Shown here: one piece after another, positions 10,581-23,426 of the stretch
Numbering within the stretch: the first letter of the stretch is position 1
How the letters are laid out: every line of letters begins with the position of its first letter
From: Siderastrea siderea
Taxonomy: Eukaryota; Cnidaria; Anthozoa; Scleractinia; Rhizangiidae
Assembly (NCBI GenBank): GCA_964030785.1
Contig: OZ034967.1
Span: 49,477,033 to 49,541,032 of the forward strand
Direction: 5' to 3'
DNA: 64,000 bases
Made by a program: the position numbers and the translations under genes
The notes under the pieces: model-generated
What the model was told of the DNA's origin: nothing
Seen by the model: only the letters and a program-made list of their open reading frames with translations
The model's database searches: none

Positions 10581-12060
10581 TTGAATGCTATTTATGATGA
10601 CAGGATCCTAGCTATAGTATCACAAGAATTGGTAACAGCTAAAGCCGGTTACCATACATCTTGCTCTAGAGATTTCATGTGGCCAAAGGCACACAGCAGC
10701 CCCACTTATGGCAACACTGCGTCTCCAGATGAAGATTACGTTTGCCTTCAGCCTAAAGCGCACAAAATGCTTTTGACTATGTTAGGTCTAGTTTTCTGGC
10801 GAAGCCTCAAGCCGTGAAAATAAATGACTTGAACAAATTCTCTGTTGGCATTTCTGAAATACACAAATTCACCGATTCGTAGAAAATGTAAATCAGAATT
10901 TGGAGACCTGCTAATTTTGAAGATCTACTGAATAACAACAGATTTTCATTACTGCAGAAAATGTCCAATTTCCCGCTAGCCAGGGAGGTAGCGCGACTGT
11001 CCAAACAGCAAGAGTGTGCTAGTGCATCATCAAGGATTGAGGATATTCAACGAGTTCCTCTTGACATTCGGACAACTATACGTGCTAATGAGAATGTGAT
11101 GTCGTGGATGTCTAGGCCTCCGCAGCCGTCATAGCCTTATGGAAGTGCGATAAATTTTCCCAATGAAGTCAAGGCGATTTTATTTACTCTCTTACTCACT
11201 AATAACGCAGACCTTATTCAAATCCCGTGGACAAGCGATCGCGTATTCGAAGATCAACCCCAGAAAATGCTAATCCTCTACCAGATAATATCAACCTTAT
11301 ACCACCACGACACTCGCCTTTCGACAACATCGGCAGACTGATCAAAAACCACCTGGAAAGGAGACTCACCATAGGGTAAATGGCATTGCATGCAACCTAG
11401 ACAATTTGGTCCCCAGCTTCCTCCGGATTAAGTGACTACTAACATTGCAAAAACGAAGCAAGTAAATGTAGGAGTGCTGCAAAACACTGTTATCACAAGA
11501 ATGTTCACGAATGACACAAGTGTTCACTGCACGAATGTTCACGAATGATATGAATGTTCACTACATAACACGAATGTTCTCGGTCCCCCACCGAGAACAT
11601 TTGTAGAAGTCACCCCGTTAGAAGTAGACGCAAGTGCAACTAACAACTTGCTATGGATACTAGTACGACTTGCTGCTGCTCATCGAGAAGCAGAAAGTTA
11701 GTGGGTGGACTAGGTTTAATATTGCTGTACCAAGTGAAGTGGAGGTCTCCAAAGACAGCACCTGTCCCTGATATGTCCACAGTCTATGAAGTCCTGGTCC
11801 CGTCTCAAAAGGTAAGTCTAAAGGACAGTCTGAAGCTTCAGAGTATAGTGGTCGTTTTGTGGCTTTGCACGCAAAGGGAACAGATATCCACTGGAAACAA
11901 AGCGAGATGTTCAGGGACACAGTTCTATGGATGGGAGTATCTCACACCAAGTGCACTTTGCTAGGAATCATTAAAAAGGGGTTTAAGGACCCCGCTGAGC
12001 GACATAAATGTATGCATAGTGTCAGGTGTGATTGCATAAGCTTGTTTGGCTAGGATTTCA
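10581..12060 (+). pseudogene. Decayed copy of a repeated ORF family of unknown function
   Basis: Protein-like segments in one direction but in several frames: a start at 10581 with the pattern YHTSCSRDF, a middle part near 10905-11190 (FEDLLNNNRFSLLQ, then VPLDIRTTIRANEN) and a C-terminal part near 11840-12000 (ALHAKGTDIHWKQSEMFRD, then VLWMGVSHTKCTLLGIIKKGF). Stops and frame changes separate them. I recognise the pattern as a multi-copy uncharacterised family common in cnidarian genomes, from memory only; its function is unknown and it may be transposon-borne. This copy cannot make a full protein. Confidence 0.45.
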
Positions 12061-13820
12061 GACCTGAGTTAGAGAGAATCACGAAGATAAGAAAAACTAT
12101 GGTTGAAGACTTCTTTGGAGATCTTCAAATGCTGTATAACCATGGATGTGCAATTGAGTTCCAAGTGAAACTCACAAGCTCACAATTCCTTCGTTCACAG
12201 AAGAGCTGCAGTTTTGTGTACATGTACTAGGTAAAGGAACATTTTCTTGCCAATAAATGGTATTTAAAAGTACTTTTTTTCCAATACAATGCCACGTAAT
12301 ACACAAAGCACATTTTAAGTACTCTCTTGAAAGTCGATTAGAAATACTCAAGGTACATTACAGCTGTTACTTTGAGAGGGTGATTACTTTTGGAATTGAT
12401 CAACATCCATGAGATCTATCATTGCCTTCGAAGGGTCGCTCTTTTCTGCGGTTGTTGCTTTGCTGAACTTTACAGTACTTTTAAGTACTTATTAACTTAC
12501 TAATTAAAATAAGTAAGTTTCATGAACGTGGTGTCAACCTCGAATCGCCCCGATGCTACCAAGACAGAAAACGTAGAAAATCTAGCAAAACCACAAACAA
12601 ATTAAGGCATGCACGTGAACACTTTGTGGAATTTGTGGACTAGAGCCAAAGAAAACAAATACCAAAGAGACAGACCAAAACATTTCAAACCAAATTTTTG
12701 AGATGTGCTCGACCATGGCAGGTTTGCAAAAAATGACTCTGATATGTATCGCTTGACCTTTTGTTTTTGCCATTGGGGAAGGTCAGTTAAATTGACATCA
12801 TCCTATAATGCTACGTAAATCCTGTAGCTTGTCCTGTTTTTCGTTTTATTGTATATCAGTTTAAAGGTCCAAGATGGCGCACGGGTGACCATTGTTTGCT
12901 GTCAAAAAAGGTGTTTAGAAGGCCACGTCATGGTAAACAAGGAAGACAGATGAATTATATGGGCAAGTTCTAAATAACTTGTGCGAGGCTTTGTCTGGAG
13001 CAGAGGGATATTATTTCTATACAGGAACACGGCTAGTTATTGACTGAGTGTGACGATCACACAGGATAAGCTTTACAGATCTTGATGTTAATCCATCACT
13101 TACGTTCTTGCGAGGCAGATGGATCTTCTTTACCTCCAGTTGCACCTTCATCTGAGGCTTTTGTAGGAAGTACTACATAGGAAGAACCAGAACTATTAGA
13201 ACTAATGAACATTGGTACAAACATTTGTTTATAACTATAGCTTTTAAATACTGTTAAATAACACCACGAAATCCATCAGCTTGATGGGCCTATCCATTTA
13301 CTCACTTATTCATTCACTCCAATCACTCACTTACCTACTCACTACACTCCAGTCCCCCCAAGAATTCAAGGTGATTCCCTTCAATTGCATTGCGCATCCT
13401 TTCTGCGCATCATTTTTTTGCGTGATTAGCGAGCGCACGAGCGCGCGCACTTTCGGGACTTCTGTTTGGAGATAGTTCCATTTGAATGCCGCAAAGAACA
13501 CGTCTTTAAGTACAGCAGGGTATGTATGCATGCGGCAAATTCTTTAATTCTTTTCATATCCTTAATTCTTGTTCAACTAAAATACTATTCAATGCAAGAT
13601 AAATGTATATTATGTTGAACTGCTCTAATATTTCCATACAAGCAATGACTTTTTAGAGCAATAAAGTTTTCATTTCTGAATACCAGGGTTTCTCAGGAAC
13701 ACCTTGCGGGTCGTATAGTTGCTATCAATGGCTATCCACGTTGTGCCAAAATAAGCTCGGTGACCCCTATTTTTTATTGCGTTTTTGAAATTTAAAATAT
13801 TCCTTCTATGTCGATGGAAC
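12061..13820. other. Gene-free stretch
   Basis: No exon is supportable. It contains a small imperfect palindrome near 12470-12525 (taagtactt words) and, at 13365-13780, a diverged relative of the repeat at 740-1000. The alternating GCGCGC near 13430-13450 is part of that repeat. Confidence 0.4.
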
Positions 13821-13824
13821 CACC

Positions 13825-14930
13825 TTAACCGCTTAACGTCCGTGCCGGCCTGAGCCGGCCTTGATTTTGCGCGTGTTCGCTTTTGGCCCCAGCCTCCCCT
13901 AGAAAGGCTTTTTTGGTCCCCTTTTGTCCTAGTTGTCTTCGGGAATGTTCAACCAATCAGAATCCACCAACTGCGCATATATTTGAAGGCTTGAGGGGGT
14001 CCTAGAAGGGAAGACTTTTTGTCACTCTCCAAGAAGATCACATTTCACTCAAAATGGCTGCCGTGCTCTTCACGCGTGAATTTTCAAGATGGCAATATCT
14101 CGCTCTCGGAAGGAAGGATTACCTTTTGAAACTTAAAAATCGAAAGAAGAAGCTCTAAGGAACACTCGACAAGTTAAGCGATGGAATTTAGAGCTTTTAG
14201 AGCGAAGAAAACATCCTTCGAGGACGAACAGCTGTTTTGTCAAAGCGAAGGACAATCTTGCATCGCAAGAGATTTTTCGAACTGCGGACTTTCTGGGAAA
14301 TGCTCAAGCACTTCTACGAGTCTACGGTAGAGTAAATTACACATTTGATTGTAAATTTTTACCGAAATAACTTCTTAATTGAAGGATTCTTTGTATTTCT
14401 TAAAGTTTTCGTAAAAGTTTTGAAAAACGTGCACAGTTCGCATCAGTAAATGCTCTTCAAAATAACTTGCACATCGAGCGAAATCGCTTGCGCGTAGCTT
14501 CCCTCGAAGAAAGAATTGAACGCGTTTGGTTTTCAGAAACGAATAAAGGCGTGTATTAATAAATGTGTTATTTAGAAAAGCTTACTGTCTCCTCTTCTGC
14601 GAATCTTCGTTCAAGAAATTTCCAAAAATAGTAATCTGACCTAAACACACACACAATCCTCTGTTGTGGTTTGATTTCACGCGCGAGACAACATGTGAAT
14701 CTCTTGCGTAAATTTTCAAAATTTTGACTTCAAGATTGTATTTTTGGCTAATTCTTAATTGACAACTGGTGTATTTTATTCGAAAGTTAGAAATTCTAAC
14801 TATTCTAGATCAAGTGAGTGTTGTGTTTTCGAGCCTATAAATTGTTGTTTCGTACTGCACATGGGGTTGTTTATTACCAACTGCTAACTTAGCGAATCGA
14901 TCAAAAAACACGCGGCCGGTAATGAGTTAA
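13825..14930. mobile_element. Candidate non-autonomous TTAA element
   Basis: TTAA at 13825-13828 is followed inward by CCGCTTAACGTCCGTGCCGG. TTAA at 14927-14930 is preceded by the roughly inverted CGGCCGGTAATGAG. The ends are similar but not identical, about 1.1 kb apart, with no transposase frame between. This fits a degraded piggyBac-like element; a chance pairing of TTAA sites cannot be excluded. Confidence 0.35.
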
Positions 14931-16090
14931 GGATAATGTTTTAAACGTTTAATGTCTGCATCCTTACCTCCACCTTTAAGAAGACCCACAGACAGTATTA
15001 GAGTCAGGCTCTCTCGTTTGTCCTGAAGAAGACACCTTAAGTTAAGACTATCGCATAGCTGTTGAAAGAAATTCATCATACATTAGAGGAGGTGAACACT
15101 ACAGAAAAACAGAAGATGATAGCATTCCCAGGGTCTCCTGAAATGTCCTTAATGAAATCGATGGTCCTAAATCAAGTGGTTAAACAGGTCAGTTAGTCCC
15201 TATCTCTAAACTACAGTTTAGAGATAATTAAGCTAAAATAATACTAAAAAGCTTTAAAATGCACAACAATTATTGTATTTTGTCACATCCAAGCTTAAGT
15301 GTTTCTGAAAAATGCGTTGTTACCACTTATTTCCTTTTTGGATTGTAACATCTACTTTTTAGCCAGTACCTCTCTACTACGAGGCACCATCCTACAAGAA
15401 TCCGCTACTCTGGTAGCTTCACATCGTTGAAGTTAACTCCACAGTTCTTGGAATCTATCATCAGCTGATAGAGGAGATGAGTGTTTTCACTTCTGGAGAT
15501 CAGAGAGTGCCAAGAAAGAAGGGGAACACAGCTCCTTCTTAACTTTGTTGAATGATTCTCGCTGGGTGATGCTACACATCCAGTTGTTTTGATGCAAAGT
15601 TTCCAATGGGTCTGCTTTTGTCTGCCAGGTTGGGAGTAAATTTGCCCATCAGGCTGGCCTTAACGGGAAAATGCCGCAGTTCTGAGTGATCAGTGGGGGG
15701 TTATTTTCTGGACGTCTTCTTTCCTCTTTGACACTAACTGCTTGGATGCTGTCAATCTTTGAGATCAGTTTCAGTCCTTGCATTGCTGGTTGATGAAGAT
15801 GGGCTTAACGTGCTCCATGAATTACAAGTACTTCTTCATTAGTGGTCTGATACCTCCTTTCTTGCATGGTGCCTGTAAATGTTCCAGGGAGTTTCAGCAG
15901 GTTGCGTCCTGGGTCACAAAAAACTTTCGTAGAAGCAATCAGTGTAGAATGTCACCTAGCTGTTGCTAGATCTCCTCATAGGTAATTGTAACTTCGGATC
16001 TAGTGCAAATTTTGAACAGGACTTTGGTGTGGTTATATTAGTGTGGTTACAATGGATTAGTGTCACTACCTAAAGAAATTCCCATAAGGA
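14931..16090. other. Gene-free stretch, possibly with a decayed ORF
   Basis: Between about 15370 and 15970 short protein-like stretches occur in changing plus-strand frames with many stops, as in an old transposon or gene relic. I cannot name the family. The remainder is AT-rich and featureless. Confidence 0.3.
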
Positions 16091-16097
16091 TGAAAGC

Positions 16098-16622
16098 GCT
16101 TTCTTCTTCTTGTTCTTCTTGTTCTTGTTCTTGTTCTTGTTCTTGTTCTTGTTCTTGTTCTTGTTCTTCTTGTTCTTGTTGTTGTTGTTGTTGTTGTTCT
16201 TGTTCTTCTTGTTCTTCTTGTTCTTCTTGTTCTTGTTCATCTTCTTGTTCTTCTTGTTCTTCTTGTTCTTCTTCTTCTTCTTGTTCTTCTTCTTCTTCTT
16301 TCTTCTGCTTCTGCTTCCTCTTCTGCTTCCGCTTCCGCTTCTTCTGTCTGCGTCTGCGTCCGCGTCTGCGGCTGCGTCTGCTTCTGCTTCTGCCTCTTCT
16401 TCTGCTTCTGCTTCTGCTTCTTCTTCTTCTTCTTCTTCTTTTTCTGCTTCTGCTTCTTCTTCTTCTTCTTCCTTCTTCTGCTTCTGCTTCCTCTTCTGCT
16501 TCCGCTTCTTCTGTCTGCGTCAGCGTCTGCGTCTGTGTCTGCGTCTGCTTCTGCTTCTGCCTCTTCTTCTGCTTCTGCTTCTTCTTCTTCTTCTTCTTCT
16601 TCTTCTTCTTCTTCTTCTTCTA
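16098..16622. repeat. Pyrimidine-rich CTT/CTG/TTCTTG array
   Basis: About 520 bp of nearly pure TTCTTG, TTC and TTCTGC units with CTGCGT interludes. There is a higher-order duplication: the block 16298-16440 (TTCTGC, then CTGCGT, then TTCTGC) reappears at 16470-16600. It reads as poly-Ser/Cys/Phe/Leu on plus and poly-Glu/Lys/Arg on minus in several frames; none is a plausible gene. Confidence 0.95.
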
Positions 16623-17274
16623 ATAAATTTACTGGTTTTCCTAGATGGGAGCGTTTCTTTTCACGTGGCTTTAATTTCAAAGGTGATTATATTTTGGGTT
16701 TGTGTTATAGGAATTGCCACTGGTAACTCGCCCTCTTGTCGTTAGTGTGGATAACACCAATATTTCCTTCAGCTTCCTTTCCACTGAGTGGAATCGAAGA
16801 TAATCCAGCCTTCTTTATAACCCAACGTGGGCAATTAATGATCATTAGAAAGAATAGAACATGGGCACGCTTTGCGTGCATGATTTATGTTGAAGTGATG
16901 AGTCATTCTAGCTTATTTTCAAGACATACAGCGAGAAAAAACCTACAAGATCATTCTCATGTATGGCTTTTCGTCGACATCTCCACGGATTTCTGGGAAC
17001 ATTTCTTCCTCCACTATTTTAAAACATCTTTACTTTTTACTCAGCGATACCCAGGGAAGGCAAGATAAAATCCTGCTAACACCCGAGTCAGACCAAAATT
17101 CTGAAAAACAGATCGGAAGATGCAGAAATCATTGTGCTAGTTGGCCGACAGCTAAAAAGTCAAACTGATACTCGAACAAAACAACTTCATGCATATTGCA
17201 AATTTACACTATAATCCGCAGTCACAAGAAGAGGCGAAAAAAAGTGTATTTGATAATAATTTGAGGAGAGAACA

Positions 17275-17314
17275 TCTCTTTGCGTTGGCCCGACAGAGGG
17301 CCAACGCAAAGAGA
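17275..17314. repeat. Perfect 17-bp hairpin
   Basis: Arms 17275-17291 and 17298-17314 are exact reverse complements (TCTCTTTGCGTTGGCCC) around a 6-base loop. No neighbouring element explains it. Confidence 0.9.
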
Positions 17315-20300
17315 AATTATCATGCCATACCTCCATGCTCCTGTATATGTTAAAACCAAGAAAAAGCTCATTTTCATGTCAACTGGAAATATGTGTAAAT
17401 GACGTAAATCATAGAGACGCAACCACGTAAACTAAAACTTAACCCGCGTTATGGGAAGAGAGAACAGGTTTAAGAGACCTAGTTGAACAAACTAATTTAC
17501 AGAAATTGGAGACTCGTACTTCAAGATCTCACTTATCATTTATCCGAGGTGGTCAAAAGATTCTTCAAAATTGGATAAAATGTTGCTCAACTTTATGATA
17601 CACCACGCCACACACATTGGAAGTTCATATACAGGGCCCCACTCAAAAACACCTTGGTGATGTGGGCACCCTGGATAACGATTATTATCACCACCACCAC
17701 CACGACTACTACTACTACTACTATTGCCAATATTATATGATTCATGAACTTACAAGGCTCGGAAATTGAAATTGAGAGTGGAATTACAATGTGCTTTTTT
17801 ATATGGATAAAATTTTCCTCGACACACTTTATCTCTTTTTTCACTGTTGTAGTCCTTTTTGAACTTATTAGGTGGAGCACGTGCTAGGCATGTGCGACCA
17901 TCTCATAAAATGCAATGCACATTTCTGAATTTACGGAAGTCAGTAGACTTAGTCTCTGCACGGGCTCTAAACAATCAGGCTCGTTGTAATGAGGTGGATT
18001 TTACGAGATTGAAAGCTAATGTTTCAAATATGGAACGATTTGTTCGTGACATGACTATTCTTGTATGTGAAGCGTAATTTTGATGTTTTGAGTTTCGCAG
18101 CGTATTGAAGTTGAATAAAGGTAAGCGTTGAAATGTTCATTTGGCTGTTTTTGAGGAAATTTCGTTTTTAAGGGGCAGTGTTTACAAAGAGTATCACCAA
18201 TCGTCGCACCAGGTCAGAAATACATTATATATCTGCTTTTCGGTTCTGCCCAATTTTTAGAATTTTGGCTGTCTAAACTTGTCTAAGACCTCTCAGTCTT
18301 TCGTTGATGTCTTTCCACGGTTTCAAACTAATTTAATAAAGTTTCTTTAATTTTAGTCTGTATTAGAGCACGGGTTAACACGCAAAAATATAAACGTCAC
18401 AAGTCGGTTAGCTATCTCAGCATTCACGTGAATATGTCTTCCAGATGTCTGTAGAAACACAGCTTTGTGGCGGAGCTATATTTCTCTCGAGCTCTCGAAG
18501 ATGTACAGAAAACTGTCGACCGTTCGTATTGCTCCGAGACATAGTAACCAAAGAAACGAATCACAAGACGTCTCACTACAAAAATACAGCATTTTTTGAC
18601 GACGAGCGACCAGAGGTGAGGGGACAAAATGAGTGGATTTTGTAAAACAATAGCAAGCAAAGCGGCAGCCTTCCAAGCACTCGATACTACGCTCGATGCA
18701 TTTTAAGCAAAGATTTGTTGTCGCAGAAGAAGGTATGAATGAATGAACAACTTTGGTATCCGATCAAACGATAGCTTTTTGTGTATTTCCAATGATTCAA
18801 CGGCCGATTAACCACAGAATACCCGCGATACGCGTTACGCAGAAAATTATTACCTTTGTTGCGGTGCCCACAACAGCGAAGGGTTTAAAATTAAAGACTG
18901 TATTTATAGAAAGTCCTCCTTCAGCAGAACCGAACACGCTTTCTCCACAATTGTATACAATAACAAACCATTGCCATTATTCCTTATTCTAGTCTATGAA
19001 CGTGCCTCGCTATGAGAATTTTACCTTGAGTCATATCAAATCACTCGAGCATAACAAAACATTACTGTGCAGAGATCCCTTGTTCATATCCTCCGTTGAA
19101 GTAGAGGACAAGCAGTCTCTTTCTTAATTCTTTTATTACCATTTTTTGTGCGAAAAAAGGCCGCAAGAAGATCGAAGTGTGGGCGATGAGCGGCGAAGCC
19201 TCGAGTCGCGAGTTAAGCGAGGGCCGGTTGATTTACATAATTTGTACATTTCTGCTCGCGCTGGGATCTGAGAAAACTGCTTACACGTTGACGCGAGAAA
19301 AATGATTGGTAAGACAACCTAAGTTGAACCGATACTAACAAACTCTCATGCTTATAATTCTCGTCAATATCCTTTAGAAATAATTGCCTTCCTGATTCAC
19401 TAGTGTTATAAATTGTTGTTATTGTTAATGCTGGTTACAGAAATGGACAAGGCGTAAGTAATATCGCAGTTTCCACATTTACTTCTATGTAAAATAAATA
19501 AATGAAGAAAGGAATGCCTTATTAAAATGTCCATTTCTATAAGAGGTTCCCTCAGCTTGAATATAAATCTCAAATGCGAGAAGTGGAGAGCAGGAAAACC
19601 AAGACCAAACGTGAAGACTGAACGTGCGAAATAAAATGTAAACACTCACGGGCAAAGCTCAGCATTCCGGTTTCTTCGCGGCCCTCCAAGGCCAATCGTA
19701 AGTTGCTTTATTTGCTATTCCAGTTCTCAGTTTACCTTTATTTCCTTTTTGCATTGAGCAATTCATTCTTCATTGGTTAGCGGCTTTTTAGCAGATATGG
19801 GCAGGATGGCACTTTCTTCATCCTTTGGCGGTGTACTGTCGACTTCGTGTTCCGCATCTATCTCGCATTCAGAGCTAAAATTCATCTACAAATCAGCAGA
19901 ATCCGCGTAGCTCGTCTGAGTATCTGCTTTGGATTACAACATTGGAATTTTAGTCATAGTATGCTTTTGTTCGAATTAGCTAGAAGGTCAGAAGGCTTCG
20001 ATGAACAAATAGTCATGAGAACAATGAACAAAAAGTCAGAGAAACACAGCCAAAAACTAAGCGGCGTGGAATTCTTGGTTCTTGATCTGATGTCACAAGT
20101 ACGGCTCGTCCCAGGTTCCTCTTACTCGGACGTCAACCAAATTTTTCTTGAATTTAACAGGGCACAGAAAATCGAGAATTTAACCAAATCAAAAAATTTT
20201 TGCGAAGAAATGTTCCAGATAATAACAGAATTTATTTAGCCGAAAAAAATTTTAGGGGTTAGGTGCACTTTAACGATATCACAGTTTAGGAACGATTTGA

Positions 20301-20629
20301 AAGAGTCGTACAAAGGTCACAGGTTACAAACAAACAAGTTCTCAAGCTGCATACATACATTTCATTCCTTACATACCGGAATTGCAAATTGTCCATAACA
20401 GGTCACCGGAAACCACGAACTACTTAAGAAAAGGGGAGGGAAGAAGGGGGTGAGAGACTATGCACCGCCTATAAATTCTTCAGAATTTCTTGTTTGAATA
20501 AAGATTATTATTTTTATTATTATTGTTATAATTATTGTGTGGACGCAGTACGGACCTATGCATCCTCATCTCTGTCAGCATCTTTCAGACTTTGATGGTT
20601 TATTTTGTGAGTTTGATACGGGTTGCAGT

Positions 20630-20683
20630 TACCCCTAAGAAAACCGCTGCTCCAAAACTGGGGCAGCGGTTTTCTTAGGGGTA
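20630..20683. repeat. Perfect 21-bp inverted repeat
   Basis: Arms 20630-20650 and 20663-20683 are exact reverse complements (left arm begins TACCCCTAAGAAAACC) around a 12-base loop. It could be the end pair of a tiny element or a template-switch palindrome. Confidence 0.9.
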
Positions 20684-22603
20684 GGGAGGTTTATTCAGCA
20701 GGGAGGTGTAAGGAAGGGTGTGGTTTTCAGAAACCTCGGGCTTTTTGGTCAGCGACGTAGTGTCTAGGCAACCAAACACTGACCAAAAGAATTCTAGGAA
20801 AAGCTGGACGGTTGTTTCTCTTGATTCCTGAAAATGCTGACACGATCTGCTGACACAAGCTATGGAGCTTACGTAGTGCACGTGAGTACGACATTGCGTT
20901 CGTCTGTTTTTGCTTCATGATAACACTGAAATGTTAATATTAAATTAAATAAGGTCTTCAGTCTTATTTTATTTTTTGTTTGCTCGGTATTCTAGTTTGA
21001 TTTCCGAGATGTTTACAAATCAACGTTGGGGGATGTTTATTGACTTATTGTACGTACTTCACTTGCGCACAAGGAAATGCTCTTTGTTTACAAAACAGCT
21101 AAAACCCAGATAAACATGTTTTTTGCTGTTTGATTTTAAAACTGCTCGTCAACTAGGCTGTGTGAGCATAAGGTTGCGTGGTCTTTGTTTTATCATACGA
21201 GTGTATTGTTTTAAGTTCTGATCATGACACGTTTCGCTCCTTGTTGATGCGACTGTCTTGGCCTGTATTTAACAAAGTTTCGAAAACTTTGTATGATGTT
21301 TCATGTTCATCATTTATCGAAAGGGGCTCAATTTGCGAAAGCACCAAATAAACCACCAAGATGAAACAAAGGCAGCTTTGATTTTTGGAAAGAGCAATAA
21401 AGTCATTTACTTTTGCATATCGGAAAATGAAGAAATTGGACCTTAACGCGAATATATTAAAATGTCAAGAATGGCAGAATGCCATTATGCGGTGATGATT
21501 TGTGCGCTTCGTGAGGGACTTCGGTTTTCCGCTTACGTTCGGTAATCCTACTAATGTTAAATAAGAATGTACTCTAACTATTTATGAAGAAACAAATATA
21601 TGCTGTTCGGGACCTCAACATTTTAACTAGCGACAAAGAAGCAAAAATGAATTACCCATAGCACGTTCGCGTAAATAAAATCACGCAATCATTTTGACAG
21701 ATTTTTTTAACTAACTTGAACTGACTACGGGGCACCCTTTTAAACTCATTTTAAAAGCGAGTTTCACTTTCTATTGCTCGATCACTGAGTCGGATCATGA
21801 TAAGCAAATCGCATTTCCTCAATCAAGTTTTAAAAACACTCATGTGCACATTGTGGTAACAGTCGGCTAAACACCAATTCAAAACATTTTATTTAATTTA
21901 TCAGTTTCAGACGTCCGCACATGCCTTTTTTTACCTTCAACTTCAGTAACGAGGACTAAAACCAGCTTTTTCATTGGTAGATCGTATTCTTAGCATAGCA
22001 GCTTCAATCTGATTAGTGTGACATAGCAGAGGCAAACAATTTACAAAGCTGAAAGCATACAAACATATCTGTACAATGACAACAAACTGCACGCTGACTA
22101 AGACCGATTTAGAAACGGTACAGCACAAAATGTATGACGTCATAATATCTATAACAATTCAAATTTCACGAAATCCATACACCACGTTTTGCATCTTGAT
22201 GATCGCTAAATATTGGCACTGCTTTCAATAACCAAAACTGTATGCTGTTCGAGGTTAAGGCTTTTTTTCTGTTTAAGTCGCATGACCTGCCAAATAGGGT
22301 TGTGACTCGAAAGTCTTGAAAACGTATCCCATGGAACTAATGTGGCCAAGCAGCTTATCTGTGAAAATTAGGGTTTCCAAGATATGATGATAAGGAGCTT
22401 CCCATAAGAACAATGTGGCAGAACTGATACGAGTCTCCCCCTAAAGGGATAGGTTCAGTTGGACTACCATGAAAAGGTTCACTCTGATTCGCCAGGCGAA
22501 TTCAAAATCACTGCTTGCTAATATCAAAACTCTTCTTAAAAATTCAAAGTTGAAAGTAACCCGTCATGAGACAATACTACCCTTAACTTTCCGTCACCAT
22601 TAC

Positions 22604-22757
22604 CTTTTTGCCATCATAGTAAAGAATCTGTTGTTTGACTGGCAGTCCAGTCCTCATCAACAGCTCATTTTTCACATCAGCAACTGCTGGAGGGCTGGTA
22701 AACTGTAAGCACAGTGGACCAAGGTAGTCATGGTCAATGACGATCTGGGTGTGTGAG
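22604..22757 (-). CDS. Exon encoding a ubiquitin-like fold
   Basis: Bounded by an acceptor (tctgctcacag before 22757) and a donor (AAAAAG|GTAATG, intron from 22603). Its first base completes a codon and it ends in phase 0. The peptide HTQIVIDHDYLGPLCLQF followed by VADVKNELLMRTGLPV and QQILYYDGKK has the beta-grasp pattern of ubiquitin-like domains (a helix with VxDVKxEL, then the QQxLYYDGK strand and turn). The upstream exon at 26668-26915 ends with the two bases AG, which joined to this exon's leading C make a Ser codon, so the two are phase-matched. The host protein is not identified; the fold call is by pattern only. Confidence 0.6.
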
Positions 22758-23314
22758 CTGTGAGCAGACAATAATACAGTAATAATAAGTACTTAATAAA
22801 CGTTTGTTTTTTAATACAAGTACAATAAATTTACACAAACATAAAGAACCCGTTTGGTCTAAGCAGGACAAAACAGTTATTTCCTATCTTGCAATGTTAT
22901 AAGGAAAAAGGCTGGTGTACTTGACAGTAACACCTAAAATGCAATTTCAGGCCAAAGCCATTGCAGAAGTTGAGGTGTATAAAATGAAAAGTTTAGTGTT
23001 TGATTTATCTGTCCTGTGAATGGTGTTAGCACGGCTCACCATATCAAATCTGATTTTTCCTCACGACGGAAGCGTGTCATGAACATTTCACATAAGAAAT
23101 CGTGCTAGATTGACACAGAGGACCTTGATAACTACTTTTGTTTTTGCATACAACTGGAACCAATGCATGATAAATAGAGAATATTAGCCAATTATTAGTT
23201 CGCAGTTGCTATAGCAACTGAGAACTATTGGAGCTGTCCTGCCGTCGTGTGGAGTTGCATTAACTCTTTGGCAACAAGCCCAGACAGCCATTCAAAGTAG
23301 AATCGTTCGAAGTG

Positions 23315-23322
23315 TATAAATA
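23315..23322 (+). promoter_or_regulatory. TATA box candidate
   Basis: TATAAATA stands about 112 bp upstream of an ATG at 23427 that opens a short leader-like exon. This spacing suits a start site near 23345 and an 80-base 5' UTR. It is a prediction from the motif and the context only. Confidence 0.4.
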
Positions 23323-23426
23323 GGCAAGTTTTGACAGGCTCTTAACCAAGTTTTGCGCTGTCTCTGTGGATGAAGAATTAATTGGAGTGTTTCAATCCTC
23401 GAAAAAACGGTAGATTTTGATTTGCA

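Larger units (their letters stand above)
16625..22600. other. Gene-poor 6-kb stretch
   Basis: No confident exon. It holds a CCA/CTA microsatellite at 17692-17727, two perfect hairpins (listed separately) and an ATT-rich patch at 20500-20540. A 130-codon plus-strand frame at 19847-20239 is coding-like in its second half, but has no recognised domain and no clear splice context. Later exons of the minus-strand ubiquitin-like gene may lie here undetected. Confidence 0.35.

Noticed and set aside
16060..16745. Overlapping 150-210 residue frames rich in Ser/Cys/Phe/Leu (plus) or Glu/Lys/Arg (minus)
   Set aside because: They are translations of a simple CTT/CTG repeat; several frames are open at once and none has a domain.
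19847..20239. 130-codon plus-strand ORF
   Set aside because: No domain, its first half looks random, and no splice or promoter context supports it.
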